64,000 bases of DNA from Chloroflexota bacterium (GCA_003228175.2 QGNQ01000003.1:1-64000); one strand, 5' to 3'. Shown: positions 26,186 to 36,203, counted from the stretch's first letter. A program made the numbers and translations. Notes: generated from the letters alone by a model not told the origin.

Positions 26186-27844
26186 ATGGACTCCGCCCAG
26201 CCTGAGGCGACGCCTTACGATGTCGTCATCGTTGGTGGGGGTATCTGCGGCGCCGCGGCGGCCCTGGCGCTCACTCAAGGCGGCTATCGCATCCTGCTGC
26301 TAGAGCAGGCCGACTTCGCGTCGGGATCGACGGCGGCGTCGACGCGACTGGTGCAGGGCGGCTTGCAGCATCTGGAGTCGGTGCAGGCGCGCCGGCTGCA
26401 CGAGTCGCTGCACGCACGCGAGCGGCTGCTGCGTAGCCGGTCGCATCTGGTGCGTCCGCAACCGTTCCTGCTGCCGGTCTACCGCGACGACGGTCGGACG
26501 CCGGCATTCGTGCGGGCAGGGCTGGCGCTCTATGACCTGCTGACGCCTCGCAAGGTGGGGCCCTGGAGTCGTGGGTTCCCGGCCCGGGCGGTGCGGCGGA
26601 TGGAGCCATCGCTGGCGACGGACGGGCTGCGCGCGACGTATCGGATCCACGACGGCGTGGTGGATCTGCCCGAGCGCCTCTGCCTGGAGTATCTCCGCGA
26701 GGCCCGCGAAGGCGGCGCCGACTTGCGGAACTACACGTCTGTGGACTTCATTCTGGGCAGTGACGGGGGCAGCCGGGCGGGGGGGGTGGACTACCACGAT
26801 GTGCTGAGCGGCCAGCGACACACGGCGCATGCACGTCTGGTGCTGAACGCGGCGGGGCCCTGGGTGGACGACGTCCTGCAAACAACCGGCCGGGCGATGC
26901 GTCCGCGGCTTCGTTCGATTCAGGGAACGCACGTGGTGCTGGACCTGGCGGGGCGCGGACCTACGCACGGACTGCTGGCGCGGCGCGGACAGGGGCAGTC
27001 GCCGGTGGTGGTGGTGCCCTGGCTGGGAATGCACATCGTGGGGGTAGCGGAATCGATACCGCCGCGGACCGGCACTCAACAGACGCAGCCGAGCAGTCAT
27101 GAGATCGATGGCCTGCTGGACGCGGCCGATCGACTATTGCCGGGCGTGGGGATGAATCGATCGCACGCGGTGTATGCGTACTCAGGCCTGCAACCGTGGG
27201 GAGATCCGGCGGAGCCGGGCAGTCGATCGGGGCGGGTGATCGATCACGGCCAGGATGGAATGCCGGGCCTGCTCTCGATCGTGGGCGGCACGTTGACGAA
27301 CGCGGCAGCGACGGCGGACCGGGCGGTGAAGGCCGTGCGGGCGTCGATCGGCGGGGCGCCCCGGCGCAGTGGCCCGCGGGCGCTGCCGCCACGGGCGCCC
27401 GCGAACGTGTCCTTCTTGCCACCGGAGACGATGGCGCATCTGCGCGGTCGCTACGGCCCACGCTCGCCGGAGGTCGCGTCGTACGCGGGCCTGGATGCGG
27501 CGCTGGCGGAGCCCATCAGCCCCTACCACCCGGACATCGGTGCGCAGGTCGTCTACGCGCTGGAACACGAGCAGGCGCGGACCGTGGGAGATGTGCTGTT
27601 GCGCCGGACACCGGTGGGCCGAACGGGCGACCTGGGCCGGCTGGCGGCGGATCGGGTGGCAGGGATCATGCAGGAGCGGCTGGGCTGGTCGCAGGCGGAG
27701 CGCGCGCAGGCGGTGCGAGACTACGACCTGGAGCTGCATCGGACGCTGACGGTTCTTCGTGACTGGGATGGGCGTCCTGTGCGGGATGGGGCGTCAGCCG
27801 ACGAGTCCAGCGCGGAGGCCGCAACGGACGAGCGCCCCGCCTAG
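26186..27844 (+). CDS. glpD: FAD-dependent glycerol-3-phosphate dehydrogenase
   Basis: GlpD oxidises sn-glycerol 3-phosphate to dihydroxyacetone phosphate and passes electrons to quinone. The 552-residue protein begins with an FAD-binding motif (VVIVGGGICGAAAALAL) and has the family run LLEQADFASGSTAASTRLVQ with GGLQHLE, where family members usually have GSSSRSSKLIHGG. Further family marks are LNAAGPWVDDV and a C-terminal helical domain with EHEQARTVGDVLLRRTPVG. The ribosome site GGGGAGG precedes the ATG. No glpF or glpK is nearby, so glycerol uptake must be coded elsewhere or the substrate comes from lipid turnover. Confidence 0.93.
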   Translation: MDSAQPEATPYDVVIVGGGICGAAAALALTQGGYRILLLEQADFASGSTAASTRLVQGGLQHLESVQARRLHESLHARERLLRSRSHLVRPQPFLLPVYRDDGRTPAFVRAGLALYDLLTPRKVGPWSRGFPARAVRRMEPSLATDGLRATYRIHDGVVDLPERLCLEYLREAREGGADLRNYTSVDFILGSDGGSRAGGVDYHDVLSGQRHTAHARLVLNAAGPWVDDVLQTTGRAMRPRLRSIQGTHVVLDLAGRGPTHGLLARRGQGQSPVVVVPWLGMHIVGVAESIPPRTGTQQTQPSSHEIDGLLDAADRLLPGVGMNRSHAVYAYSGLQPWGDPAEPGSRSGRVIDHGQDGMPGLLSIVGGTLTNAAATADRAVKAVRASIGGAPRRSGPRALPPRAPANVSFLPPETMAHLRGRYGPRSPEVASYAGLDAALAEPISPYHPDIGAQVVYALEHEQARTVGDVLLRRTPVGRTGDLGRLAADRVAGIMQERLGWSQAERAQAVRDYDLELHRTLTVLRDWDGRPVRDGASADESSAEAATDERPA

Positions 27845-27878
27845 CACTCCGGCTCGACCGCGACCGGAAGGACCGCGT

Positions 27879-28499
27879 ATGTCCTGGCTCTTCGCGCAGT
27901 GGTATGGCCTGATCACGAGGCGGGAGTCGCCCGCGATGCGGGAGACGCGGGCGCAGCTCGTGCAGGGGCTGCGCGGCGCGATTCTGGAGGTTGGCGTGGG
28001 GAGTGGCCGCAACCTGCCGCTCTACGACGCTGCCGCGCACGTCACCGCGGTGGACTACAACCGGCACATGTTGCCGAAAGCGGCGGCGCGGATCGGGGAT
28101 GCGCAGGCGGGCGTCGATTTGCCTGTCGCCAGCGTTGAGGCGTTGCCGTTTGCGGATGACCACTTCGACCACAGTGTGGCGGGGCTGGTGTTCTGCAGCG
28201 TTGGCGACCCCGCGCAGGGGCTGCGGGAGCTTGTGCGCGTGACGCGGCCCGGCGGCGAGATTCGGCTGTGGGAGCATGTCGCCGCAGCGCCGGGCTGGAC
28301 CCGGCGAGCGCAGCAGACATTGAATCCGTTCTGGAGTCGTCTGGGCGACGGCTGCCGTCTGGACCGCGATACGGTGGGGCTGGTTGAGGCCGTGGGCCTC
28401 GTGATCGACGAGGTGCTGCCCGTGCGGGGGCTACCGCGCTTGCTGCCCGCGCGGTTGATCTGCGCCCGGGCGCCGCGAGGCGATGCGGATCGGGCCTGA
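27879..28499 (+). CDS. Class I SAM-dependent methyltransferase
   Basis: The 206-residue protein has a UbiE-like fold: motif I ILEVGVGSGRNLPLY, the acidic post-I segment VTAVDYN, ALPFADDHFD and the post-II LVRVTRPGGEIRLWEHV. The substrate is not shown; proteins of this shape often methylate quinone or lipid head groups, but small-molecule substrates are equally possible. I start it at the ATG at 27879 (MSWLFAQWYGLITRR), 34 bp after glpD. The rest of the open frame upstream overlaps glpD and looks spurious. Confidence 0.85.
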   Translation: MSWLFAQWYGLITRRESPAMRETRAQLVQGLRGAILEVGVGSGRNLPLYDAAAHVTAVDYNRHMLPKAAARIGDAQAGVDLPVASVEALPFADDHFDHSVAGLVFCSVGDPAQGLRELVRVTRPGGEIRLWEHVAAAPGWTRRAQQTLNPFWSRLGDGCRLDRDTVGLVEAVGLVIDEVLPVRGLPRLLPARLICARAPRGDADRA

Positions 28500-28529
28500 G
28501 GCCAGGCGACCCCTCGCCGATGATCGTTC

Positions 28530-29288
28530 ATGCGGAACTCGTTCCTGCAGCGTCTGCTGCATGTACGCCGATTCGTGTGGGACCGCCGCCCACACCTCAT
28601 CTGGCTGCTCGTCGCCGGCGTGATCGCCGTCGACCTGCCGTCGGGGGCGCTGCATGCGCCGCTGACGATCGCGGCGGTGTTCCTGGCGGCCGGGTGGTCC
28701 CATGCGTTCCAGCGGCGACGGATGAATCATTCCTTGCGCTGGGCCCGGATCGAAATTGGGAAGCTGCGCAATCGGTCCGACACGTTCGAGCGGGCCGCGA
28801 CGATCGATCCGGTGACGGGGCTGGCCAACCGACAGGCGTTCTACTCGAAGCTGTCGGAGACACTCGCGAAGCCGTTGCATGGGGTTGAGGCCCCGGCGCT
28901 GCTGCTCATCGACCTGGACCGCTTCAAGGTAATCAACGACACGTACGGACACGCGGCGGGCGACGCAGTGCTGATGCACATGGCGCGGGTGCTGCAAGAG
29001 GAAACACGACCAGCGGATCTGGTGGGGCGGCTGGGTGGGGACGAGTTCGGGGTGCTGCTGCATCGGACGACGGCGGATGCGTTGCCGCGGATGCTGCAAC
29101 GCATCCAGCGGGCGGCGGGCGCGCGTCCGCTGCACACGATGCGGAACGGCGTTGAGATCTTCGGCTCGCTGAGCGTTGGCGGGGTGATGCTCTGGGAGTA
29201 CCCCGACATTGACGCGGCGCTGATGGCGGCTGATCGCGGCCTCTACGCGGACAAGGAACGCCTGGGCGCAAACCCACGATCCGCGTAG
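28530..29288 (+). CDS. Membrane-anchored diguanylate cyclase (GGDEF)
   Basis: The 252-residue protein has two N-terminal hydrophobic segments (about residues 22-50), a short linker and a GGDEF domain beginning DPVTGLANRQAF. The signature LGGDEFGVLL is intact (near residue 168). An RxxD motif (RPAD) stands five residues before GGDEF, which is the product-inhibition I-site spacing. It should therefore make c-di-GMP and be feedback regulated. There is no recognisable sensor domain beyond the membrane segments. It converges with copA, with only 4 bp between. Confidence 0.92.
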   Translation: MRNSFLQRLLHVRRFVWDRRPHLIWLLVAGVIAVDLPSGALHAPLTIAAVFLAAGWSHAFQRRRMNHSLRWARIEIGKLRNRSDTFERAATIDPVTGLANRQAFYSKLSETLAKPLHGVEAPALLLIDLDRFKVINDTYGHAAGDAVLMHMARVLQEETRPADLVGRLGGDEFGVLLHRTTADALPRMLQRIQRAAGARPLHTMRNGVEIFGSLSVGGVMLWEYPDIDAALMAADRGLYADKERLGANPRSA

Positions 29289-29292
29289 GGAG

Positions 29293-31956
29293 CTAGGCCC
29301 GGCTCGGGCGAGCCGTGACCTTCAGCGGACGCGGCGCGGCGAGCGGGATGAGCGGCGGCGGCGCACTCCGATCGACGCGCAGCCGCTGCAAGCGCAGGGA
29401 GTTGGCCATCACGCTGAGGCTGGAGAGGGTCATGGCGAAGCCCGCGACAATCGGCTCCAGGAAGCCGCGGTCGCCGAAGAGCCACTCGAGCCCCCCCGGC
29501 ACGGGACCAATGACCTGGAAGACCTGGTAGAAGAGCCCTGCCGCTACGGGGATCAGCAGCAGGTTGTATCCGAAGGCCCAGATCAGGTTCTGATGAATCG
29601 TGCGCAAGGTCGCGCGACTGACGGTGAGCGCCTGCGCAACACCGCGTGGGTCGTCACGCATGAGGGTCACGCCGGCGGCTTCGATGGCGACATCCGTGCC
29701 GCCGCCCATGGCGATGCCCACGTCCGCTTGCGCGAGCGCCGGGGCGTCGTTGATGCCGTCGCCGACCATGGCGACGACGTGCCCCTGCGCCTGCAGCCCC
29801 GAGACGACAGCCGCCTTCTCGTGCGGTTGGACCTCTGCGATGGCTTCGTCCAGGCCGAGCGTCGCGCCGACCGCTCGCGCGGCCCGATGATCATCGCCGC
29901 TCAGCAGCACCGTGCGAAGCCCGGCATCCTGCAGACGCCGCACGGCCTCCGCGGCGGCGGGCTTGATCGTGTCGGCGAGGGCGAGGACGGCGACGACTTC
30001 CCCGTCGACGGCGACGTAGACAGGTGTCGCGCCTTGGGAGGCGAAACGCTCCACGTGGGGCGCGGCCCCGGCGAGATCGATACCAGCCGTTGCCATGAGG
30101 CGCGCGTTGCCGACCTGCACAAGGGCCCCGTCGACAGTGGCGTGAGCGCCCTGTCCAACGACGGCCTGGAATCCGCCAGCCTGGGGAAGGCGAAGAGCGG
30201 CAGCGCGGGCGGCGTCCGTGACGGCTCGCGCCAGGGGATGTTCGGAGTCGCGCTCGACGGCGGCGGCGGCGGTGAGGACGGCGTCACGCGTCTGCCCCGA
30301 GAGCAGGGCGACATCGGTCAGGGCGGGGGCGCCGCGCGTAAGGGTGCCGGTTTTGTCGAAGATCACGGTATCGACGGCGGCGAGACGCTCGATGGATTCG
30401 GCGGAGCGGAAGAGCACGCCGAGTTCGGCCGCACGACCGCTACCCGCCATGATCGCCGTGGGGGTGGCGAGGCCGAGCGCGCAAGGGCAGGCGATGACGA
30501 GCACGGCGATGGCGTTGAGTGTCGCCAGGGTGAGGGAAGGCGAGGGTCCCAGCGCGAACCAGAGCCCGAAGGAGGCAGTCGCGATCAGCAGGACGGCCGG
30601 CACGAAGACGGATGCGATGCGGTCGGCGAGGGCCTGGACAGGGGCCTTGGACGCCTGCGCCGACTCGACGAGGGCGATGATCCGGGCCAGCACGGTGTCC
30701 GCGCCCACCTGGGTGGCGCGGATGCGCAGGGATCCGCCGCCGTTGATCGTTGCGCCGAATACGGGCTCGCCGGGCGCCTTGTCGACGGGCATGCTCTCGC
30801 CGGTCAGCATTGACTCATCGACGGTGGTGCGGCCATCGACCAACGTGCCATCGACGGGGATCTGCTCGCCGGGCAGGACTCGCATGACGTCACCGACGGC
30901 AAGCTCGGAGACCAGCAGCTCGACCTCCTCACCGTCGCGGAGCACACGGGCGGTCTTGGGTCGCAGGTCCAGCAGACGCCGGATCGCGGCCGAGGTGCGT
31001 CCTTTGGCGCGCGCTTCCAGATAGCGGCCCAGAGAGACGAAGCCAATGATGATCAGGGCCGTCTCATAGAAGGTCTCGCGCTCCAGGCTGGCGTCCCGGA
31101 AGGGGCCTGGGGCGAACGTCGCGACGATGCTGTAGGTCATCGCGGCGGAGGTACCGAGCGCAATGAGGACGTTCATGTCGGCGCCGCCATGGCGAACCAC
31201 GGTGAGGGCGGCGCGGATGATGCGACGGCCGCTGAAGGCGAAGACCGGCATGGCGACGACGAAGAGCGTGAGAAAGAGGGCGTCCTTGTCGAAGTTGAGG
31301 TCCGCCCAGCGATTGATCTGCAGGGCGATGAACGCCGCCCAACCGAGGGCGAGCGCGGCGGCGGCATCGATCAGCAGGCTGCGACGTTCGGCCGCTTTGC
31401 GGCGCTCCTCGGCCTCTCCGGCATCCAGCGCCGTGTCGGTGTCGGAGAGGATCACTTCGTAGCCGACGGCGGCGACGGCGACAGCGAGCTTTTGCGGTGA
31501 GACGGCGCCGCTGACGAATCGCACGGTGGCGCGTTCGGTCGCGAGGTTGACCGTGGCCGACTCGACGCCATCCAGGCGCGTGAGCGCCCCCTCAACTTTG
31601 GCGACGCAGGAAGCGCAGTGCATGCCGGCGAGCGCGAGCGTGACCTCATCGACTGGGACGTTGTAGCCGGCCTGTGCGACGGCGGCCGTGAGTTCGGCCT
31701 GGTCTGGAGACGCGCCGGAGAAGCGCACGGTCGCGCGCTCCGTGGCGAGGTTGACGGCGGCCGAGTCGACGCCGGGGACCGCGGCCAGGGCCTTCTCCAC
31801 ACGGCCGACGCAAGCCGCGCAGTGCATGCCCGCGATCGGCAGATCCAGCGTGCAAGCGTCGCCCCGCTCGGACGCGGCACCCGGGTCAGGCTCCGGGGCG
31901 AAGCTCTCCGGCGGCGGTGATGTATCAAGCATGGGGAACAAGGTGGTGTCGGGCAC
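29293..31956 (-). CDS. copA: Cu(+)-exporting P1B-type ATPase
   Basis: The 887-residue ATPase has two N-terminal heavy-metal-binding domains ([16 protein letters not shown] and [16 protein letters not shown]). It also has the membrane metal site [12 protein letters not shown], the phosphorylation site DKTGTLT, the nucleotide-site SEHPLARAV and the hinge [20 protein letters not shown]. The CPC motif and double CxxC domains mark it as a copper exporter. It starts at a GTG three bases after the stop of the MerR-family gene upstream; an ATG eight codons in is an alternative. Expression should follow the CueR-type operator at 32437-32468. Confidence 0.95.
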   Translation of the reverse strand: MPDTTLFPMLDTSPPPESFAPEPDPGAASERGDACTLDLPIAGMHCAACVGRVEKALAAVPGVDSAAVNLATERATVRFSGASPDQAELTAAVAQAGYNVPVDEVTLALAGMHCASCVAKVEGALTRLDGVESATVNLATERATVRFVSGAVSPQKLAVAVAAVGYEVILSDTDTALDAGEAEERRKAAERRSLLIDAAAALALGWAAFIALQINRWADLNFDKDALFLTLFVVAMPVFAFSGRRIIRAALTVVRHGGADMNVLIALGTSAAMTYSIVATFAPGPFRDASLERETFYETALIIIGFVSLGRYLEARAKGRTSAAIRRLLDLRPKTARVLRDGEEVELLVSELAVGDVMRVLPGEQIPVDGTLVDGRTTVDESMLTGESMPVDKAPGEPVFGATINGGGSLRIRATQVGADTVLARIIALVESAQASKAPVQALADRIASVFVPAVLLIATASFGLWFALGPSPSLTLATLNAIAVLVIACPCALGLATPTAIMAGSGRAAELGVLFRSAESIERLAAVDTVIFDKTGTLTRGAPALTDVALLSGQTRDAVLTAAAAVERDSEHPLARAVTDAARAAALRLPQAGGFQAVVGQGAHATVDGALVQVGNARLMATAGIDLAGAAPHVERFASQGATPVYVAVDGEVVAVLALADTIKPAAAEAVRRLQDAGLRTVLLSGDDHRAARAVGATLGLDEAIAEVQPHEKAAVVSGLQAQGHVVAMVGDGINDAPALAQADVGIAMGGGTDVAIEAAGVTLMRDDPRGVAQALTVSRATLRTIHQNLIWAFGYNLLLIPVAAGLFYQVFQVIGPVPGGLEWLFGDRGFLEPIVAGFAMTLSSLSVMANSLRLQRLRVDRSAPPPLIPLAAPRPLKVTARPSRA

Positions 31957-31959
31957 CAG

Positions 31960-32412
31960 CTACTCGCTCTCGCCGGTCGCGGGCAGGGCCGCGGCCAGGG
32001 CCCGCTCGTGCAGGCCGCGCTCAATCACGGGGCAGTGGTAGTGGCCGGTGCTGCGCTCGCTCTGGAGGCGCGCGCCAGTCTCGGCGATTGTTCGGTCGAG
32101 GACATCGCGCAGAGCGACAGCCTCGGTGATCCAGCCGTCGATTTGATCGCGCTTGCTGCGCAGCAGTTGGAAAACGTGGTCGCAGTTGACCGCGTCGCCA
32201 TCGGAGGCCTGGAGGATGTCGGCGATCTCCGAGAGCGAAAACCCGAGCGTCTTGGCCTTCGCGACGAAGTCGAGCCGGTCCCGGTCGGCGCCGCCGTAAC
32301 GACGGTAGCCCGACGCTTCTCGGGCGGGCGCGGGCAGCAGGCCCGTGCTCTCGTAGTAGCGGATCGTCTTGGCGGGAATCCCGCTCCGCTTCGCGAGCTC
32401 GCCAATACGCAT
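31960..32412 (-). CDS. cueR: MerR-family copper-responsive regulator (CueR-like)
   Basis: The protein (150 aa from the ATG at 32412) begins MRIGELAKRSGIPAKTIRYY, a classical MerR HTH, followed by the wing and a dimerisation helix. Cys residues lie in AVNCDHVF and HYHCPVIE towards the C-terminus. CueR ligates Cu(I) with two C-terminal Cys, and the second of these fits. The gene precedes copA with 3 bp between them and has a CueR-type operator in its own promoter, so the pair is autoregulated. The symbol is given from context; sensing of another soft metal is possible. Confidence 0.85.
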   Translation of the reverse strand: MRIGELAKRSGIPAKTIRYYESTGLLPAPAREASGYRRYGGADRDRLDFVAKAKTLGFSLSEIADILQASDGDAVNCDHVFQLLRSKRDQIDGWITEAVALRDVLDRTIAETGARLQSERSTGHYHCPVIERGLHERALAAALPATGESE

Positions 32413-32436
32413 CGATCTGCCTCCATCCGTGCTCCT

Positions 32437-32468
32437 ACCGTAAACCCTCCCCTCGGCAGGAAGGTCAA
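32437..32468 (-). promoter_or_regulatory. CueR-type promoter/operator of cueR-copA
   Basis: On the minus strand a -35 TTGACC is followed by the dyad ACCTTCC and GGGAGGGT across a short centre. A TTTACGG-like -10 follows at about 19-20 bp spacing. The long spacer and dyad closely match the copA promoter recognised by CueR in enterobacteria (TTGACCTTCC...GGAAGGTTTA). It lies 25 bp upstream of the regulator start. Confidence 0.82.
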
Positions 32469-32510
32469 ACCGGGCCCAGGCCTGAGGAGGCGCTCGATAC
32501 ACTTGCGCCC

Positions 32511-33764
32511 ATGCCACGCGTGCTGCTCCTGATCCCCAGCGCCAGCTATCGGGCGCACGACTTCCTGGCGGCGGCGGGGCGGTTGGGGCTGGATGTTGCC
32601 GTGGCGTCGGACGTGGGCCAGCCGCTGAACGCCTTCCCGGAGCGATCGCTGACGGCCGATTTCAGCGACGTGGAGGCCGGGGCCGCCACGATCGCGCGCT
32701 ACGCGGACAGCTATCCGGTCGACGCGATCGTGCCGGTGGACGATGGCGGAACAGCGCTGGCGGCACGTGCATCGGAGCTGTTGCGGCTGCCCGCGAACGC
32801 GCCCACGGCGGTGGGCGCGACTCGCAACAAGGCGGAACTGCGTCAACTGCTGGCGGAGGCGGGGCTGCCCTCGCCGGCGTTTCGGGTGTGCGCGTTCAAT
32901 GAGGACGCAGCGGCGGTTGCGACGGAGCTCTCGTTCCCGGTGGTGGTCAAGCCGCTGGCCCTGGCGGGCAGCCGGGGCGTGATGCGGGCGGACGATGCAG
33001 GCGCGTTCGTGGCGGTCGTCGAGCGGCTGCGGCGGATGCTGGAACAGCCGGCCACCGCGGCCGCCTGCGGGGCGACCGCCGACCGCTATCTGGTGGAGGG
33101 CTACCTGCCGGGAGACGAAGTCGCGCTGGAGGGGCTGCTGTTGGACGGGTCGTTGCAGGTGCTGGCGCTATTCGACAAGCCCGATCGCCTGGAGGGGCCG
33201 TTCTTCGAGGAAACGATCTACGTGACCCCTTCGCGACTGACGGCCGAGCGGCAGGCGGAGATTCGCGAGGTGTCGGCGCGGGCGGCATTGGCGTTGGGGC
33301 TGACGCGGGGACCGCTGCACGTGGAGTTGCGCCTGAATGACGCGGGCGCGTTCCCGATCGACATCGCCTCGCGGACGATCGGCGGACACTGCGCGCGATG
33401 TTTGCGATTCGACGTCGGCGAGGGGGCCGGCGCGGCAGCGTCGCTGGAAGAAATCGTGCTGCGACAGGCGGTCGGGCTGTCGCTGGAGCGGCTGGAGCGA
33501 GAGACGCCGGCGAGCGGTGTGATGATGATCCCGACGCCCGGCGCGGGGCGGCTGCATGCCGTGCACGGTCTGGAGGAGGCACGAGGGGTGCCGCTGGTGT
33601 CCGAGGTGACGATCGCGACGCCACTGGGGCACTTGTTCGTGCCGTTGCCGGAGGGCGGCGCCTACCCGGGGTTCATCTTCGCGCGGGCGGAAACGCCGGA
33701 GGCGGTGGTGGGGGCGCTGCGCGCGTCGCACGCCCGGCTGCGCTTCGAGCTGGAGCCCGTGTAA
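32511..33764 (+). CDS. ATP-grasp domain ligase-like protein
   Basis: The 417-residue protein has the three-part ATP-grasp layout. The N-terminal Rossmann-like segment is MPRVLLLIPSASYRAHDFL. The ATP-grasp core has KAELRQLLAEAGLPSPAF, FPVVVKPLALAGSRGV and VEGYLPGDEVALEG. The metal-binding end has HVELRLNDAGAFPIDIASR and GGHCARCL. It resembles PurK-like and carbamoyl- or peptide-ligase-type proteins of secondary metabolism. The carboxylate and nucleophile substrates are not evident. It is divergent from cueR, so its promoter overlaps the copper operator region; a regulatory link is possible but unshown. Confidence 0.8.
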   Translation: MPRVLLLIPSASYRAHDFLAAAGRLGLDVAVASDVGQPLNAFPERSLTADFSDVEAGAATIARYADSYPVDAIVPVDDGGTALAARASELLRLPANAPTAVGATRNKAELRQLLAEAGLPSPAFRVCAFNEDAAAVATELSFPVVVKPLALAGSRGVMRADDAGAFVAVVERLRRMLEQPATAAACGATADRYLVEGYLPGDEVALEGLLLDGSLQVLALFDKPDRLEGPFFEETIYVTPSRLTAERQAEIREVSARAALALGLTRGPLHVELRLNDAGAFPIDIASRTIGGHCARCLRFDVGEGAGAAASLEEIVLRQAVGLSLERLERETPASGVMMIPTPGAGRLHAVHGLEEARGVPLVSEVTIATPLGHLFVPLPEGGAYPGFIFARAETPEAVVGALRASHARLRFELEPV

Positions 33765-33817
33765 GCGCGCTAGCTCTTGTCGGGCGCCGGTCGATGATCG
33801 CGGTAGGGAGTCGCGCG

Positions 33818-34285
33818 ATGCCTGCCAACGATTCGAACCCGCACGCATACGATGCCGGCACGCCGGTGCAGGCGGTGATGAGCCGGGACGTGTTGTCTGT
33901 CGACGCGGACACCACGCTGGGTGCGGCACGGGAGCAGATGCGCCTGGCCGGCGTGCACCACTTGCTGGTCTACGACCGCAGCCGACTGGTGGCGGTGATC
34001 TCCGACCGGGATTTGCTGGCGCATCTGAGCCCGCGTCTGGGCACGATGGCCGAGCAGCGGGACGACACGAGCACCCTGCTGCGTCGGGTGTTCCAGGCCG
34101 CGAGCTACCAGCCGGTCACGATCCCCTGCGGGGCGACGATCGCCGCGGCCGCCGCGATCTTGCTGCGGCACACGATCTCATGCGCGCCGGTCACGGACGC
34201 GCTGGGAGAAGTAGTCGGCGTGTTGACGTCGCGAGACCTGCTGGGGGCGCTCAGCCGCATGGCGCCCGAGCGTCGCGCGAGCTAG
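33818..34285 (+). CDS. CBS-domain pair protein
   Basis: The protein is almost only a tandem CBS pair. The first CBS has VMSRDVLSVDADTTLGAA and LVAVISDRDLLAHL; the second has QPVTIPCGATIAAAAAIL and VVGVLTSRDLLGAL. Such pairs bind adenine nucleotides or SAM and modulate partner proteins. I use the ATG at 33818 (155 aa) because GGGAG lies at the right distance; an ATG eight codons upstream is the alternative. It is 53 bp after the ATP-grasp gene and converges with a lipoprotein gene. Confidence 0.85.
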   Translation: MPANDSNPHAYDAGTPVQAVMSRDVLSVDADTTLGAAREQMRLAGVHHLLVYDRSRLVAVISDRDLLAHLSPRLGTMAEQRDDTSTLLRRVFQAASYQPVTIPCGATIAAAAAILLRHTISCAPVTDALGEVVGVLTSRDLLGALSRMAPERRAS

Positions 34286-34292
34286 CGAGCCG

Positions 34293-35072
34293 CTAGTCGG
34301 ACGCCTGCGCCGCCAGCAGACGCGACTCAAAGGCGCGAGCGATGTCCGGCAGGGCCTCGCTGAGCACGCTGGAGTTGGCCTGTATGAGCTGCAGGGTGCC
34401 CAGCACGCGGCCGCGCGGGATCTGGTGCATTTGCAACTCGAACTCGAAGGGCAGACCAGAGATCTCGATGCTGATGAGCACGCCGAAGGCGACGCTGTCG
34501 GCGAGGAGGGCCTCGGCGTCAACGAGCTCGACGCTGGTCAGCGAGATCGAGGGGCCGTCCGGGTCCGCGCCGCCGAGCGAGCTCTCCATGGCGTCGGCGA
34601 AGCACTGCTCCAGCACGGTGGACTGCGTCAGCAGCTCCTGTGCGGCCAGGCGGCCGGCGCTGACGTCGAGGTCGCCTTCGTAAACCTCCACCTCGGAGCC
34701 AACCTGAAGGAACTCCAGGCCCCCACTCTGCTGGAAGTCGCGCTCGCGCTCGACGAGGGAATCGTTGTCGTCGCCCTCGCTGAAGGCCTCTGCCAGGGCG
34801 CGCAGGTCTCGGCATGACTCGGAGGCGAGGAAGTCGGAGTCGTCGTCGTCGTCGGAGCTGCTGCCGGAGTCGGTGTCTTCTTCGACCTCCCAGTCGCCAT
34901 CGGGCAGATCGGCGAGTTGGAGCAGGCCGGCGGCGGCGATCGTCTCGGCGTCGGCGAGGCTCTCGGCGGCGGAGGGCCCGTCGTCGCCACCGCAAGCGGC
35001 GAGGGCGAGGGCGCCGAGGAGGAGGAGGGGGAGGAGCAGGAGGGATCGAGATTTCAGGAGGGTGGGTGGCAT
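34293..35072 (-). CDS. Lipoprotein of unknown function, 259 aa
   Basis: The protein has a basic start, a Leu-rich signal helix and the lipobox LALAAC (Cys 27), then an Asp/Ser-rich linker (SGSSSDDDDDSD). The rest is a soluble domain with alternating helices and strands that I do not recognise. It contains VGSEVEVYEGDLDVSA and a repeated LLTQ/LLADS pattern. It should be anchored outside the cytoplasmic membrane. The gene stands alone between a convergent CBS gene and the quinone-reductase gene on the same strand. Confidence 0.72.
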   Translation of the reverse strand: MPPTLLKSRSLLLLPLLLLGALALAACGGDDGPSAAESLADAETIAAAGLLQLADLPDGDWEVEEDTDSGSSSDDDDDSDFLASESCRDLRALAEAFSEGDDNDSLVERERDFQQSGGLEFLQVGSEVEVYEGDLDVSAGRLAAQELLTQSTVLEQCFADAMESSLGGADPDGPSISLTSVELVDAEALLADSVAFGVLISIEISGLPFEFELQMHQIPRGRVLGTLQLIQANSSVLSEALPDIARAFESRLLAAQASD

Positions 35073-35156
35073 GGTCGGACCTTCCGGGTGCGGTCGAAGT
35101 GTTTCACGGGCAGGGGTTAGGCGGGAGAGGAGGGACCGACCACGGATCGCCAGTGC

Positions 35157-36107
35157 TCAGAAGACGATCACGCAGCGACCACGGGTGCCGCCGGCTTCGA
35201 GGCGGGCATGCGCGTCCGACGCCTTGGTAGGCGGGTAGGTGGCGGCGACACGGAGGGCGATGCGGCCGTCCTCGGTGAGGCGGCGGAGTTCGTCCAGCAG
35301 GTCGGCGCGATGGTCGTAGGTGGTGACCATGGTTCGATGGAAGGCGATCTCGCGCTCGCCGGTGCCGCGCCAGCCACGCACGGAGACGAATGCGCCGCCG
35401 TCGCGGAGGGCGCCAACGGCGAGTTCGTTCTGGACGGCGCCGTCGGCGAGGGCATCGACGCCGTCGGGCGCGACCTTGCGGATCTGGGCCGCGATATCGT
35501 CGCCGCGTGGCACGACGATATCGGCCCCGAGGTCGCGGACGAGGGCTTCATCGGCGGGAGAGGCGTCGGCGATGACGCGCACGCCAGCGACCTTGGCGAG
35601 TTGCACGACGTAGCCGCCGTAGCAGCCGGCGGCGCCGGTCACGGCGATGGTCTGGCCCGGCTGCAGGGTGAGCTGGTCGAGCGAGAGCCTGGCCGTGAGG
35701 CCGTTCATGGGCAGTGCGGACGCTTCCGGGTGGGTCGCGCCGGCGGGCGCGCGCGCGACGGAGTCCGCGGCGAGGACGATGCTCTGTCGGTATGCGCCAT
35801 GGCTGCCGCTGGGGACGACCATGGCCATGACGGGATCCCCGATGGCGAGATCGGTCGTCGTGCCGGGGCCGATCTCGTCGATGACGCCGGCCGCGTCCAT
35901 GCCGGGGATATAGGGCGGCGGGTCCTTGCGCAGCGTCTCCGCGCGGTCGCCGTTGCGAACGAACGTGTCGGTTGGGTTGACGGCGGCGGCGTGGACCCGC
36001 AGTCGGACCTCGCCGGTCGCGGCGTGGACCTCCGGCAAGTCGACGACTTGCAGCGCTTCGGGGCCGCCGAACTCGATCACGCCTACGCCTTGTGTGGCAC
36101 CTTGCAT
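35157..36107 (-). CDS. Zinc-free medium-chain alcohol dehydrogenase, NADPH:quinone reductase type
   Basis: The protein (316 aa from ATG 36107, with AGGA upstream) has the QOR-type fold. It begins GVIEFGGPEALQVVDLPEV, with AAAVNPTDTFVRNGD and PYIPGMDAAGVI in the catalytic domain. The nucleotide-binding motif AVTGAAGCYGGYVVQLA lies mid-sequence. Structural zinc cysteines are absent, as expected for this subfamily. It reduces quinones or enones with NADPH in related proteins; the substrate is not fixed here. The open frame to 36167 adds a poor leader. Confidence 0.87.
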   Translation of the reverse strand: MQGATQGVGVIEFGGPEALQVVDLPEVHAATGEVRLRVHAAAVNPTDTFVRNGDRAETLRKDPPPYIPGMDAAGVIDEIGPGTTTDLAIGDPVMAMVVPSGSHGAYRQSIVLAADSVARAPAGATHPEASALPMNGLTARLSLDQLTLQPGQTIAVTGAAGCYGGYVVQLAKVAGVRVIADASPADEALVRDLGADIVVPRGDDIAAQIRKVAPDGVDALADGAVQNELAVGALRDGGAFVSVRGWRGTGEREIAFHRTMVTTYDHRADLLDELRRLTEDGRIALRVAATYPPTKASDAHARLEAGGTRGRCVIVF

Positions 36108-36203
36108 GGGATCCTGCTTCCTTTTCGCCGGGGGGGGGCCGGCCCGATTGATCGTCGCTGCCGACAAGTGTGATTGATCGGAGGCGGACTCGCACGCCCG
36201 GGC

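Noticed and set aside
29305-29318. Hairpin GGCTCG/CGAGCC at the end of copA as a bidirectional terminator
   Set aside because: It lies inside the copA coding end, has a two-base loop and no T-tract.
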